Notes: generated by a model from the sequence alone, not told the origin. A stretch of 64,000 bases of DNA from Tetradesmus obliquus (GCA_030272155.1 CP126204.1:2843501-2907500); one strand, 5' to 3'. Shown: positions 1 through 11,991, numbered from the stretch's first letter. Numbers and translations are program-made.

Positions 1-3000
1 CCTGCCGGGGTTTAGCAGAGGGGGCAGTGGCGGCGAGGGTTTAGGAGGGAGCGGCGGCGGCTGGCAGCTGCCGCCGAAGGTGGATGTGGGACCGCGGGGC
101 GTGGGCATCAAGGTGTTTCCTTTGCGGGGGCGCGCGGTGGTTTTCTGGTGAGTGGGGCTGCAGTTTTGACATGCCGTTCTTGTATTCTCCTCCTCCTCCT
201 CTCTCATATGATCATTATGTTGGATGTTTTCGCGGCGGAACAGCTGCTGTGATGTGGGCATCAGGGTGTCTCCTGTGTGCGGCAGGGCTGTGGCCGTTCG
301 GTGATTTGGCTGCTGCCGCTGCTGCTGTGGAGGGGTTAGTGACAAGTGCGTCCGGACAATGCATGAAGTCGCTTTTAACCACCATGGCACACTGTCGCCA
401 GCTGCGATATGTTGAGCATGCATGTTAAAGCAGCAATGTGTTAGCGTGTGCTTGCGGGAGTGACTGCTGATGGCAGCATCAAATTAATGATGTTGGTATG
501 GCGGCAGTATCCTGCTGCCGTGGCATGCTGCAGGTGTAGCCGGAATCCTCATTCTGGTGTCACTGGCAGCACGCCATGTCAGCAGGCTGCTGGTTTAGGT
601 TCCCATCACCCAGCTAGTGGCAGCTGTTATCGACCATTATTTTCTAGCAGGCGGCTGCAGCCTGCTGGCACGGCTAGCTGCCGCAGCATTCAACCTCTTT
701 CAGGATGATGACCGCAGCAACAGGCCGTGTCAGCAGGCTGTTGGTTTACAACTCAAATATAAAATCATATACATGATTGTGTTTGGGATCAGGAACATGC
801 TTAGTGTGTGCGCGCAGGCACCCCTGCTAGCATGTGCTTGCAGGAGCCCAAGCCACAGCCGGTGGCAACTGCTTCAGATGGTAGTTTGTTTGTTTGTTTG
901 TGTGAACTTACCTAAGAAGGCAGCTGCAGCCTGCTGACATGACAAGCTCCACATGGTGTCCTCGTCTTCATGATGATGACTATGGGAGCAGGCCGTGTCA
1001 GCAGGCTGCTGTTTTGATACCTGCGTAGTTTGCCAGTGTTGTTACACTGGAAACCTGCCTAGTATGTTTGTGGACAAACCACTGCTAGCATGTGCTTGCA
1101 GGAGCCACAGCTGGTGGCAGCAGCTTTGCACATGATCAAACTTGGCGGCAGCTGCAGCCTGCTGACGTGGCTTGCTGTCAAAGTTATACTGCTCTTCAGT
1201 GATCGTGGGGACTTTGACAGCGCGCCATATCAGCAGCCCGCTGAAACGGAGCCTCATAGTCTGGCAGTGTCACTGGACCGGAACCCTGCTTAGTATGTGC
1301 ATGGACAAACCGCTGCCAACATGTGCTTGCAGGAGCCGCAGCTGGTGGCAGCAGCTTTGCACATGATCAACTTTGCGGCAGCTGCAGCCTGCTGACGTGG
1401 CATGCTGTCAAAGTGCACGCTATCTGCAATGACCATGGTGGCTTTGGCAGCACGCCGTGTCATCAAGCTGCTGGCTTGAAACCTGCATAGTTCACCAGTG
1501 ATACTGGATGAGGAATGTGCTTGGTATGTGCGTGGACAAATCACTGTTAGCCTGTGCTTGCAGGAGCCACAGCTGGTGGCAGCAGCTTTGCACGTGATCA
1601 ACTTTGCGGCAGCTGCAGCTTGCCGGCATGGCATGCTGCCCCAAACTCATCAGCCCTCATGATGATGACTGTGGCAGCACTCTGTGTTAGCAGGCTGCTG
1701 GTCTGAAACCCTCGCCGGCAGCATTTCTGGCCGCAAACCTGCCCAGTATGTGCGTGGACTAGCCACTGCGAGCATGTGCTTGAAGCAGCCACAGCTGGTG
1801 ACAATTGGTATGAACAATTGATATGTAGGAGGCAGCTGCAGCCTGCTGGCATGGCATGTTGCCAGAGGTGCCTTCGTCATTCACGGGGATGACTGTGTCA
1901 GTGGGCTGCTGGTCTGAAACCTTCATAGTCTGGCAGTGTCATTGAGCCGGAGACCAATTAGCATGTGCATGGGCAAACCACGCACCGCTTGCAGGAGCAA
2001 CAGCTGTTGCAGATAGATTTCCAGTTGTGTTTTGTTTTTGGCGGCTGCAGCCTGGTGACATAGCAAGCTGCCCCAGAGTCGCCTCGGCGTCACGACGACG
2101 ACTGTTGCAGCGCGCTGCAGCCGGCTGCTGGCCGGAAACGGGTAGAGGGCGTGGAGCCCAGGGGCGCCGCCCCAGGCTACACACACCCTCTTAGCCTGAA
2201 CTTACCCAAAACCTGCAGAGCTGCCTGGGTAGTCACTCACTCACTGGCCGGAACGCTTCTGGTTTGGCTGTGCTGCTGGGCTGCAAGCCTACCTGGTAAG
2301 TGCGTGAACAAAATACTCATCTCATGTGCCTGCAGGAGCTGCTGCTGGTGGCAGCAAGTTTATAGATGATATGATTGGCAAGCAGCTCCAGCCTGCTGAC
2401 AAGGCATGTTTCTGGTCGTCCTCTGAGTTTTTCCTCTGATGACTCTGGAAGCACACCCTGTCAGCAGGCTGCTGGTTTGAACCCTCCTTCATCTGGCAGT
2501 ACTGCTGAATCAGGAACTTCTTTGTTAACAGCTAAGCATTGGCGCGCAGCACTGCTGGTCGTTATTGCAGCGAACCATAGCTGTTGTAGTTGTTTTTGTA
2601 AACAAGTGTAGTGATGACAGCTGCAGCCTGCTGATTTGGCATGCTGACATGCTCTCCAGTGTCATCCCTGGTGACAGTGGTAGCATGTCATGTCGATATG
2701 CTGCTGGTTTCGATACTCGCACCTTACTGCTGTTTACGTGATTGCACTCCTGCTGTGTGCGATGCTCTGACTGTGCTCGCAGAAACTAGTGCTAGCGTAG
2801 CTATAGCCTGTGCTTGCAGGAGCCACTGCGGGCGGCAATTTTTTTCATAGAATAGATTGTTACAAGCAGCTGCAGCGTGCTGGCGTGGCGTGCTTCTGAA
2901 ACGTGCGTCATCTCTATGATGATCAGGCTTGGCAGCATGTCATGTCAGCATGCGGCCAGCTAAACTTGGTCTGCTGTCCAGTGTGTTGCTGGAGCATGAC

Positions 3001-3657
3001 GCCTGCTCAGTCTGTGCTTGCAGGCACCAGCTGATGGCTTGTGGCTGCAGCAGCCGCTACTGGTTGCGTTGAACTGTAGACAAGTGTTACCAGGGCAGCT
3101 GCAACATGCTGATGTGTCGTGCTGCCAATGTCTGCATTGTCGCTTCAATGATGAGTCTTGGCAGCACGTCGCGCCAGCATGCGGCTAGTTCAGAAGCGGT
3201 GTAGTTCGGCAGTATGACTGGAGCAGGAACACCTCCTGCAGGCATTAGCAATGGCTGTTGCATGCAGCAGTTACTGCTGGTGGCAGTAGTGTTGTTTACG
3301 ATTGTGTCGTAGGCAGTGGCTGCGTGCTGGCATGCTATTTCCTTTGACCATGTACCTTGACATGGAGAAGGTGGCAGCACACCATGTCAGCTTGCGGCAA
3401 GTTCAAAAACATCATTAATATGGCAGTGGCCCTGCAGCTTAGGGATGGAAGGAGAGCACCTGACCTGCTGCTCTAACGCACTGTTATTGCCGCCGCCAAC
3501 GGTGCTACTACTGTTGCCGCCTTTGCCGCTGCTGCTGCTACTGCTGCTGCTGCTGCCGCTGTTGCTGCTGCTGCAGATCCAAGCGCAGTGATGACAACGA
3601 AGACCCCAACAGCATCCATGCAGCAGAAAGAGTTGCTGCTGCTGCTGCTGACACAGC

Positions 3658-3719
<62 letters not shown>

Positions 3720-3833
3720 AGGTCCAAGCGGCATGATGGCAACGAGGACCCCAACAGCATCCATGCAGCAGACACGGTGGAGCGGGGTGAGAAGTGGATC
3801 GCCACGCGCTGGATGAAGGATGACGCACAGTGA
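1..3833 (+). CDS. Prolyl 4-hydroxylase, C-terminal two exons (5' end outside window)
   Basis: Exons <2-147 and 3722-3833 join in frame (codon split tg|g, Trp) across a 3.57 kb GT-AG intron. The joined residues read GIKVFPLRGRAVVFW, then SKRHDGNEDPNSIHAAD, then GEKWIATRWMKDDAQ and a stop at 3831-3833. This matches the end of the double-stranded beta-helix fold of plant and algal prolyl 4-hydroxylases (usual pattern: kkGxAllFW, dpxSlHxxcPv, GxKWxatkW). The His of NSIHAA is the expected second-histidine iron ligand and the Lys of GEKW the expected 2-oxoglutarate-binding lysine. The family hydroxylates peptidyl proline in the ER/Golgi, which in algae feeds cell-wall hydroxyproline-rich glycoproteins. 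The HxD part lies left of the window. The N-terminal part of the first exon is Gly-rich. Family assignment rests on about 60 residues, but both ligands and the spacing fit. Confidence 0.72.
251..303 (+). repeat. Partial copy of the 3' edge of the first prolyl hydroxylase exon
   Basis: gatgtgggcatcagggtgtc and the following bases resemble the exon end at about 90-150 (gtgggcatcaaggtgtttcc). The copy is decayed and lies downstream of the exon it resembles. Confidence 0.5.
480..3400. repeat. Degenerate ~230 bp tandem repeat filling the prolyl hydroxylase intron
   Basis: A recurring segment beginning near tgtgcttgcaggagcc is found at about 833, 1091, 1322, 1553, 1775, 1986, 2325, 2809, 3013 and, weakly, 3255. 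Each unit then carries a block like ggcagctgcagcctgctgac, a block like cgccgtgtcagcaggctgct, and a stretch like tatgtgcgtggacaaac. Spacing is 211-258 bp where copies are adjacent, with larger gaps where one has decayed. Every unit carries an acceptor-like TTGCAG followed by GAGCC. Open frames across it are short and not conserved, so I read it as non-coding intronic repeat. Confidence 0.8.
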
Positions 3834-4088
3834 TGAGGCACACGCCAATGCACCTGTTGTTTGAGGTGTGCTGTTTGTGTTGGTTCAACTACATAGACAC
3901 GGTTGAGCCTGGGGAGAAGTGGATCGCCACACGCTGGATGAAGGATGATGCACAGTGATGAGGCAAACGCTTTGCAGCTGGGCAAAGTCGGTTTTGATGT
4001 GTGCTGTGTGTGTCGTATCAATCAGCCAGACACTGTGGAGCGTGGGGAGCAGCGGATCGCTACACGCTGGATGAAGGATGACCAGTAG
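3577..4088 (+). repeat. Terminal exon of prolyl hydroxylase with three partial copies
   Basis: The complete exon is 3722-3833. A 5' partial copy with its own acceptor (ctgcag before 3577) spans 3577-3627. Two 3' partial copies, each including the stop, span 3896-3958 and 4028-4088 and encode variants of the EKWIATRWMKDD end. None is full length. This is the same 5'-copies-upstream, 3'-copies-downstream pattern seen in the other genes here. Confidence 0.8.
3657..3721 (+). repeat. CTG microsatellite running into a 3' splice site
   Basis: About twenty CTG units on the sense strand end directly in the CAG acceptor of the last prolyl hydroxylase exon. Shorter interrupted CTG tracts lie just upstream at about 3530-3575 and 3632-3650. 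Confidence 0.95.
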
Positions 4089-5134
4089 TGTGCTGCCAGT
4101 ACGGCTGGAAATTGCAGCAATGCTGGCATTGTGTTGCCTCAAGCCATACAGTGCTGGCCCTGTACTTAACAGTTGAGTTGCAAGGATCAGCAACCTGGTT
4201 TGTTGACAGTCTCAAGTGCTGTTTGAACCAGTAATGGTTGTGTTGTATCGCTGACGCAGGCTTGTAACACACTGGCGCCATTCACATTGCAGCGGCCACC
4301 CAGCACTGCTGTGTGTTCACTGCGGATGCAGAGTAACTACTCATGTGGCTGGAACTAGTCAGCCATTGCTGGCCAGCTTAGTTGACAGCCGCTTCAAACA
4401 GTGCAGATGCGGACTGCGAGCTTGTTTGCAATATCGCCGCAGCAGCCCACGCCAAAACATGCCACCATGACTGTCAACTCCATCCTGACATGTGCTGCAT
4501 CGTGGTGGGCGTTGCTGCCTATTAGCATGTACAAATTAGACAGTAAACAAGCTACGTACGGTTGTCATCAAGAGCCTTGAACAGCAGCCAGGCCGCTGCG
4601 TGGTAGCTATCACGTTTGTGTGAGCAGTACACACCAGCCAGCCTGCTACACGTGTCAGGTGCCTGAGGAGGCATTCTCTTACCTCCGTGCTACTGCGTAT
4701 ATTGATGTCCGTATCTTATCCGACACTAGCTATGTTTTGCTTGTGTACATGCAATGTCGAGTTCTGGACGCCGCAACGTAATCAGTTGATGGCGCCAGTA
4801 GCACATTTCCCCACCTGTCATGTGCGTGACTCGCAGAGAACCCACCGCTGCTTTATCTGCGTTTGATGTTCGTCATGACGTATCTGTGCTGTTTATTTGT
4901 AGTTTCGAATTGCTGTTGCCGTGTATTTAGGCGCGCGGATGCTGACCGAGAAGGCGCGATCGCTTCTGTTTTGATTACGTGCTTGGTGAAGTAGCCGTGA
5001 TTAAGAATTATATGTTGATTAATTTTCATTGAGGTATATATACAACACAAACGTCATGCCTATAATATCGTGGTGACTGCTGGCAGGTGCCTGCAGCTGC
5101 TGCTGCAGACAGCACAGCACTGCTCCGCACCAGC
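4089..5134. other. Intergenic, no gene seen
   Basis: I see no coding exon in this stretch. A TATATATA run at 5035-5042 lies about 93 bp before the ATG of the next gene and is a plausible TATA box. Confidence 0.5.
5035..5042 (+). promoter_or_regulatory. Candidate TATA box
   Basis: The run tatatata sits in a locally AT-rich stretch (4985-5045), unlike the GC-richer surroundings, about 93 bp upstream of the ATG at 5135. No transcription start is known, so this is positional inference. Confidence 0.4.
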
Positions 5135-7421
5135 ATGAACGTCCTACCTGCGCTGCTGCTCATAGCGCTGATCGTGATCCAGGAATATACAGCGTACGCA
5201 CAGCTAGCGGGCGGCAGGCCTGGCCTGCGGCAGCAGATTGTGCGGCAGCAGCAGAAGCGAGACAGGCAGGAGGAGCAGCGCAGAAGTGACCAGGCTGCGC
5301 AGCTGCAGCAACGCATGGTGCAGCGGGTGAGCAGGACAGACCCTAACAACGCAGACCTGCCTGGAACTACTGTTACAGCACCAGCAGCTGGCCCGTATCT
5401 ACCGTCTGATGATGCAGCAGCAGCTGGACAGTCCTTCCCATCTGTCTTCAATGGTATCGTTGGACCCTACAGCAGCAGAAGCAGCAGGGCCCCCGGTGGT
5501 CCGGAGTTTGCATTTGGTTGGGCGCCAGTGGTATTGGACGGGTCACCTGAAGAAGAGTTTGATGACGCCTGGCAGCAGCCTAAGGTGTGGAACTACCGCT
5601 GCTACAAGGCTTGCAGCAGGTGCGACGAGTTACAGCTGGCTGTTTCACCATCATGCTTTTCAAAGGGTGTTGAGTCAGCAATGCTGTACACTGGTAGCTA
5701 AGACAGACACTCGCCAGCAGAGCTCCTACATGACTAAAGAGTCAGCAGCAACAGCTATGGGTTTGAACAGACAGTGTGTGAGGATTTTCATGAGGCGTGG
5801 CAGCAGCCCAAGCAGTGGTACTACCGCTACTACAAGGCCTGCAGCAGGTGCGATGTGCGGCTGCGATGTGCGGCTAGCTGTAGATCAGAGACAGCAGTGT
5901 TCCAACGGCCAGTCAGCCAGTAGAGTTGCTGTTTGAACTTAGGTGGGCTGTCAGCAGCAGCAAGCAAGGTGTAATGTTGCTGTGGTCGAAGACTGGCTTC
6001 AACACACTACTAGTGCAGTAGACTGGCTTCAACACACTACTAGTGCAGTAGACTGGCTTCAACACACTGCTAGTGCAGTAGACTGGCTTCAACACACTAC
6101 TAGTGCAGTAGACTGGCTTCAACACACTACTAGTGCAGTAGACTGGCTTCAACACACTACTAGTGCAGTAGACTGGCTTCAACACACTGCTAGTGCAGTA
6201 GACTGGCTTCAACACACTACTAGTGCAGTAGACTGGCTTCAACACACTACTAGTGCAGTAGACTGGCTTCAACACACTACTAGTGCAGTAGACTGGCTTC
6301 AACACACTACTAGTGCAGTAGACTGGCTTCAACACACTACTAGTGCAGTAGACTGGCTTCAACACACTACTAGTGCAGTAGACTGGCTTCAACACACTGC
6401 TAGTGCAGTAGACTGGCTTCAACACACTACTAGTGCAGTAGACTGGCTTCAACACACTACTAGTGCAGTAGACTGGCTTCAACACACTACTAGTGCAGTA
6501 GACTGGCTTCAACACACTACTAGTGCAGTAGACTGGCTTCAACACACTACTAGTGCAGTAGTACTGCACTGAGCAACATGTAAGGTTCCTTGGCGTGCCT
6601 CGCTTGCCTGCATTACATGCTGCGGGTGCACACTCTCTGCCCTGCCGCCACCGTTGCTCCCTCATCACCTCGCCGTGTCCACTGATAACATGTACGAAAT
6701 GAACCCCATGCGCTTGTGCGGGGGCAACAACCAGCCACAGTGCGCTACCAGCCACCAGCTCACTTTGCGCTGAAACCGCACCCTTGTTGTAGTTAGGAAG
6801 GCGCCTGCACTGCCACACTAACTGGCTTCTTCTTCCTCCTGCTCTTTTCTACACTCATCATCCCTTTACAGTTACCAAATGAACCCCATGCGCCTGTATG
6901 GAGGTAACAACCAGCCAGCAGACCTCTGCTACTTCAACCGCACACGGCCAGATGGCAAGCCCTACTTTGTAGCAGGCACCTGGTTCCCCGGCGAGCGCGA
7001 AAACCGCTGGGAGTCGACATGCCGAGGCCGGGATGCTAACGGGGGACCTGCCGTGCAATTTGCGCTGGGCTGGGATAAGCAGGCGCGAGTGGAAAAACCA
7101 GGGTTTTGGTGCGGGTGTTGCGGCTGCATTCGCAACTGCTGGATGCCTGGGGTGTGGCCTGGTTCAGCTGGCTATGCAGGCCCCTGTGGTGATGCCGTGT
7201 GGTTTAATTTGGCCGTTCCTGCAGGGGTTTTAGCGCTGAACCCCAGCAGCAGCACCTGCCGTGGCAGCCAGGGGAGGTTTCCGGTGTGTTTTAGTGACGC
7301 GCCGGGTTCCGGGATATGGCGGCAGTGGGGTACTGCACAGAAGGACGGCAGGTGTGTTACGTTTGGCAGCGTGGGAGGTGAGGATGCACGGCTGATGTGT
7401 GCACCACAGTTTGGTGTGTAG
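5135..7421 (+). CDS. Predicted secreted protein of unknown function, two exons
   Basis: Model: exons 5135-5619 and 6872-7421, GT-AG, phase 2, 344 aa. I chose the ATG at 5135 because it opens a classical signal peptide (MNVLPALLLIALIVIQEYTA, then YA and a likely cleavage site). A Gln/Arg-rich stretch and a Ser/Pro/Ala-rich segment follow, then the motif DDAWQQPKVWNYRCYKACS at the exon end. The second exon starts SYQMNPMRLYGGNNQPADLC and is rich in Cys, Trp and Gly. I do not recognise the family; an extracellular or cell-wall role is only inference from the signal peptide. The 3' part is uncertain: an alternative intron (donor near 7110, acceptor near 7226) would end the protein near 7294. The intron holds the 30 bp minisatellite plus one partial copy of each flanking exon edge. 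Confidence 0.55.
5781..5847 (+). repeat. Downstream partial copy of the first exon's 3' edge
   Basis: In the matching frame it reads EDFHEAWQQPKQWYYRYYKAC, very like the exon end EEEFDDAWQQPKVWNYRCYKAC at about 5550-5613. It keeps the same donor context, agcag followed by gtgcga. It lies 228 bp downstream of the real donor. Confidence 0.8.
5991..6560 (+). repeat. 30 bp minisatellite, 19 copies
   Basis: Nineteen contiguous 30 bp units, each beginning gactggcttc and ending tagtgcagta. Sixteen appear identical; units 3, 7 and 14 carry ctgct in place of ctact. Because 30 is divisible by 3 the array stays open in several frames on both strands, but it lies inside an intron and I do not read it as coding. 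Confidence 0.97.
6690..6738 (+). repeat. Upstream partial copy of the second exon's 5' edge
   Basis: It reads YEMNPMRLCGGNNQP, compared with YQMNPMRLYGGNNQP in the exon at 6872. It lies about 184 bp upstream. The acceptor in front of this copy is degraded. Confidence 0.8.
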
Positions 7422-7864
7422 CTGGTGTTGTGGATGTGTGCACATACTTGCAGGGCAGCGGCTGTTTGCAGCTGGGAGACGTTGCAGCAGCCGAGGCAGG
7501 TATGCTGTACACTCTGCAGGCAACCATAGCTTGCATATTGTTGATTACCGATCTTATGTCTTTGTTCTATGCATCTTTTGCTGTACGGGCTGCTGCAATG
7601 TGGCAGATGTGAACCCTGTTGTTCCCTGTGAACATCTGTGACAGTTGTGCTGGCAGTGGTGTGCCCTAGAACCTGGGCAGGCAACAGCCCTGCTCATGAA
7701 GCGTTCCTGTGACTCAACGCAGTGCTATCTAAATTTTTGCTCCAGCTATTTGCGTCCTGCGCAGCAGCACACTCCACTCGCTGTTCAAACTCCTGCACTC
7801 AAGCAAGCAGTGCGAAAGCAGCTTCCTGATTACCTTCAAATCGACAAAAACGACGAACAAAACT
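7422..7864. other. Intergenic, no gene seen
   Basis: Short open frames only. This probably holds the 3' UTR of the preceding gene and the promoter of the next. Confidence 0.4.
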
Positions 7865-8102
7865 ATGTGGACCAGCGTTCGAAGGGCTTTCTCTGCGTCG
7901 GGGCCGTATGATCTGAGCCTTGCAGACTGGCAGCAGTCGCTTTTCTGGGCCTTCACCGGCATCCTTGCCCTGGGGGCCTGCATCAGCAGCACCACCCAAC
8001 GAGTGAACGCAGATGTGAGTTATGTGGTATGGTGGGTCTGTGCTTCAGCTGAAGCTGGCAGCAGGAGTGATCAACAGCACCACTAGCAGCAGTACAAGGC
8101 AG

Positions 8103-8139
<37 letters not shown>

Positions 8140-8929
8140 TGCTGGCAGCGTCGGCAGCACTGTATATGCAGCCAACCACAAACGACGCCTTTACAGGTCA
8201 CCACTGAATTGGTGCAGCGGATGGATCATTATCAGGCTGCAGGGAAGCACATGCATGACGAGCGTCAGCCCAGCAAAAGCGTCCCTGGCTTGCCTGTTCA
8301 GCAATCTCATTGCGCCTGCTGTGTGTTGCCATTGTTGCTCTGCAGTATGGCAGGCTAGAGCTGCAGAAGCAGAAGAATGAGCTTCTGCGAGAAGTGCTCA
8401 GGTAAGCGGCAAGATCAAACAGCCGCAGCATGGCCGCAGTCGCAATGGTAGCTGCTGCGGCAGTTCTTTGGATGCGGCAGCAGAAGTTGCTTCATGCGCG
8501 CCTGCTGCTTTCATGCAGCTCCGCGTAGAGCTAGCTCTTTGGCCTGTGCAGAAGGCTTGCGCTGATCTGCATGGCGTGTGTTGTAGGCTGCAAGCAGGCA
8601 ATCTAGCAAGCAGAAACCACTTCAGATGCAGTACTATCACGGCATGCACATCAGGTCATACTTGACCTCTTGCGCTGTGCTTTCATCAACCATGATTATA
8701 TATCACATTGAGATTGCTGTGAGAGAATGCAAGACAAACCATGCACACTGCATTGCTCTGTGTTGTGTGCAGGGTGCGGCAGCAGGCCGCCAAGCAGCAG
8801 CAGCAGCTGCAGCAGTTTGAGGCAGTTCTCAGGGGCCAAGGCAGCACTGCCAGCAGCAGCGGCAGCAGCGCCAGGTGCCAGCAGTGGGCCCCACTCAAGC
8901 AGCAGCTGCTGTCCTCACTCAGTGGCTGA
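7865..8929 (+). CDS. Small single-span membrane protein with coiled coil, unknown function
   Basis: Model: exons 7865-8014, 8197-8280, 8346-8401 and 8773-8929, all GT-AG, phases 0, 0, 2, giving 148 aa. The start MWTSVRRAFSASGPYD is basic and hydroxylated with no early acid, like a mitochondrial presequence. A hydrophobic span (WQQSLFWAFTGILALGACIS) lies at about residues 22-41. Exons 3-4 encode a Lys/Gln/Glu-rich helix likely to form a coiled coil (LELQKQKNELLREVLRVRQQ) and a Ser/Gln-rich tail ending SSLSG. This shape is common among accessory subunits of mitochondrial inner-membrane complexes, but I recognise no family and that role is inference. The second donor (agc|gtccct) is weak, so the exon 2 end is the least certain point. 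A CAG tract at about 8110-8139 lies in intron 1. Confidence 0.5.
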
Positions 8930-10287
8930 GCAATCCCTGGTTGCAGCAGGCTGTAAAGCAACACAACACCAAACATCCCACATCAGCAACGGGGGCGCAG
9001 CACGCCACCCTAACACTCCATGTGCAGCCACAGACTTGAGCACCTGGAAGTGGCCTTCCCTGTTTGCTACCGCTCACCCCAGCTGCCGACAGCAGCGCTC
9101 CCTCCGTGGATTTGATGAGCTTGGCTTGGTGCACATCGTGCATCAGTCTGCAGCTGTGCACCTACTAGGGTCCTAGTGGAGCGCAGCCACGCCAACCTTC
9201 CAGCCCCACCCTGCTGCAGCTAGCTGGCGCTGCCACAGCAGCCTGTGCCACCTGCTGTGCGGCTAGCATGCTCTGGCATGCTGTCAGTGTGCATAGGAAT
9301 TCTGCACACACAGAAGCACAACAGCAGCGGCAGCTTCAACCCAGCTGTGGCGCCAGCACTACTGCGCCGCCCGTGCACATCTGAGACAAGTAGCAGGTGC
9401 AGCAGTCAGCATCACGTATGCGGCAAGTAAGCTAGCTGCCAGCTAGCAGGGCTGCTGCATCAACAGTGATGACTGTGGCTGCGCCGGCACACTTGGCATC
9501 GATGGATTCTTGCAGTGCTGTGTGGCACAGTGTGTGCCGGGCGCAGCACGAGCAGCGCTGTAGCGTTTGTGGAAACAGCAGCTATGTGTGCTGGTGCACT
9601 ATGAGGAGCTTTGCTGCCAGGCTTGAGGCTCCGCAGGGGCTGTGGCTGTCCTATTGGTTGCATGCATAGTTTGATGTGTGCTTGTTGATTGATGCAACCG
9701 AGTGTGCTTGCTGCAAACATTGCATCTGCAGTAGGGTCTGCTGCACACAGTTGTCATATGCTTGGGCCTGCCCCACACCTTGCAGTTGCGGCAAGGCCGG
9801 CTCAAGCTGCCACGCATGCCCAGCTCAGATGTACATGTGGCTGCATGCTGGCAATAAATGCGTAGAGCAGGCAGTGCCGCACGCAGCCGCAGGATGTGCA
9901 CAAAGTTCACGTCTTCACCAGATGGCAGCCTGCTTTGTTGATGTGTGGGTTGCGTGTGTGTTGGACTTCTCATTGCATACAAAGCAGATCAACGCTGTGT
10001 GTAAGCGTCATGCAGTGCACTGACGTCCATTCTACTTTCCTGGGACACACCTACAGATAACTGATTTGATGTTACAGTGGCTGTGACAGCAAGTATAGTA
10101 CAATGGCATGCGTGGTGCGCTGCTGAGTTGTGCTTGGGCGAAGTACGCCCCCCGTTGAAGGTTCAAGTGTAACAATCTGCACTACGCAGTGCATCCAGGC
10201 TGTGCAGACTTGCTGAGACAATGGCAAATGCATATGCTGCCAACAGAAATCGTAGCCACACCCCACTGCTCAGCTCGGTATACACCA
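8930..10287. other. Intergenic, no gene seen
   Basis: No exon chain or recognisable domain on either strand; only short open frames with low-complexity composition. Confidence 0.45.
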
Positions 10288-10313
10288 AGACAACCTCACA
10301 TGTGAGGTTGTCT
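10288..10313. repeat. Perfect 26 bp palindrome
   Basis: The left arm agacaacctcaca is followed immediately by its exact reverse complement with no spacer. It lies 302 bp past the stop of gene A on the minus strand. It could form a cruciform or a hairpin in a transcript. Confidence 0.95.
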
Positions 10314-11937
10314 CCCACTGCTTGAAGCAGCATGCTGCACTGCACAGTGCAAGCATCAACACGTTCAACAACAAGGTGCAAGACGGCACCGTCAGGCGTT
10401 GCCAGCTGGCAAATGGACCACGCCAGCATCACAACGCACATCCGGTTCTGCACAATCACATGCACTGGGCAAGCCTAGCTCACGCAGTCAACAGCAACGT
10501 CACACAGTCACGATTCCTCTATGATGTTGCTCCTATTCATCAGTTCACGTGCTGCTGCAGCTGCTGCCGCCACGGCCAGGGCCACATAGCATTGTGTTGC
10601 TGCCACCTGAAGGTTCATGCAGCTTCCACGCCGTTCTCAACATTGCCTTGCTGCTCTGCCTGCTCATTGCGCAACGTCCTTCTAGCCAGCTGCACAGCTG
10701 ATGCCACCAGCAGCGCTAGTCCAACCGCCACAAACAGCGCATTCACTGCAAGCACCACCACACCCATGGCTGTCTTTCTGCCTTCATAGCCCCGCTGCTG
10801 CTGTTCATCTAATCCATCAGGCTTGATGAAGGTCAGCATGCACAGACTTTTGATGAGCAGCAATGCAGTGCTAGCAGCTTGCAGCCGCTGGTTGGCATGC
10901 ACCCTGAATGGCCGCAGCAGCACCACCAAGAGGAGGTAGGCACCAAACACCACAGTGAGGATAAGCACTTGATAGTACTCGTGCATCTTCATGCCATATA
11001 CAGATACAAACATGAGCGCAAACGTCTGCATGTGGATCACTGCGTCCCATACCAATATACTGCGGTGCCTGCACCAACCAGCAAATGCTGGTAAGTCTTG
11101 GAACTTTTGCGCACCACCCTGTGCTGCTTGCTGGTCAAGGTGAACTTTGTAGTCACTAAACATGAAGCCAAAGTTCTGCTGTAATTGAGGATGCTGCAGC
11201 AGCTGCTTGTGTGCTGCTACCCACAGCACAGCCACCACAAGCAGCGGCATTGCCACAACAAACAGCACAGCAGGCACACCGACACCAAGCGCCCAATGCC
11301 CTTGCTCTGTGTATACATGGTTTGTAGGGCAGCTCTGTGCCATGTCTAGCACCCAATACCACTCTCCACACACTTGCTGGCAAGTAAACATGCCGACACC
11401 CACGCGTGCAATGCTGGGGTAGAAGAAGAAGCACACCACCAGCACAGTGACAGTCCAACGTTTGGAGAGAGATTCAACAAGAGGTGGCTGTTGCATCAGC
11501 CGCTCCTGCATGCTTGTTGACCACGACGGCTGACGCGCTCTTAGCCGCACAAGGGAGTGCTCAGAGCCAAGACACCTGGCCAAGACGGTCATGCAGCGAT
11601 GCTGAGTAACGCATTGCAGTGCCTGCTGTACAGTGTGCTGAAAGAATGGCCAGGCAAACCACATGACCTGCAGAGCTACGGCTACTGCCAACAAGATAAT
11701 TGGCATCATGATTGTAATGAGCCCTTTGTAGCCTGCCTGGGCTGCCGGTCGCTTTCCGTGTTGGGGTGTGAGCAGGCAGTCCAGAGACGCATGTGCGTCA
11801 AAGACAGTGCCCCAGGCTGCACTGAGCCAGCCAAAAGTGGTGCTGACTGACCGTGGGAACTCAACCGGCAACTTGGCAACCACACCCGCCAAGTACTGCA
11901 GCAAAGGGCCAGCAGCAATGGCAGCAGCAGGCATAGC

Positions 11938-11939
<2 letters not shown>

Positions 11940-11991
<52 letters not shown>

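Noticed and set aside
3387-4021. Poly-Gln, poly-Ala and poly-Cys open frames on both strands
   Set aside because: All arise from the CTG/CAG microsatellite; the region is intron plus the terminal prolyl hydroxylase exon.
5991-6560. CRISPR-like array
   Set aside because: Units are contiguous 30-mers without unique spacers; this is a minisatellite in a eukaryotic intron.
5913-6818. 301-residue minus-strand frame of repeated YCTSSVLKPV
   Set aside because: It exists only because the 30 bp unit is divisible by three and lacks stops. It is antisense to the gene at 5135.
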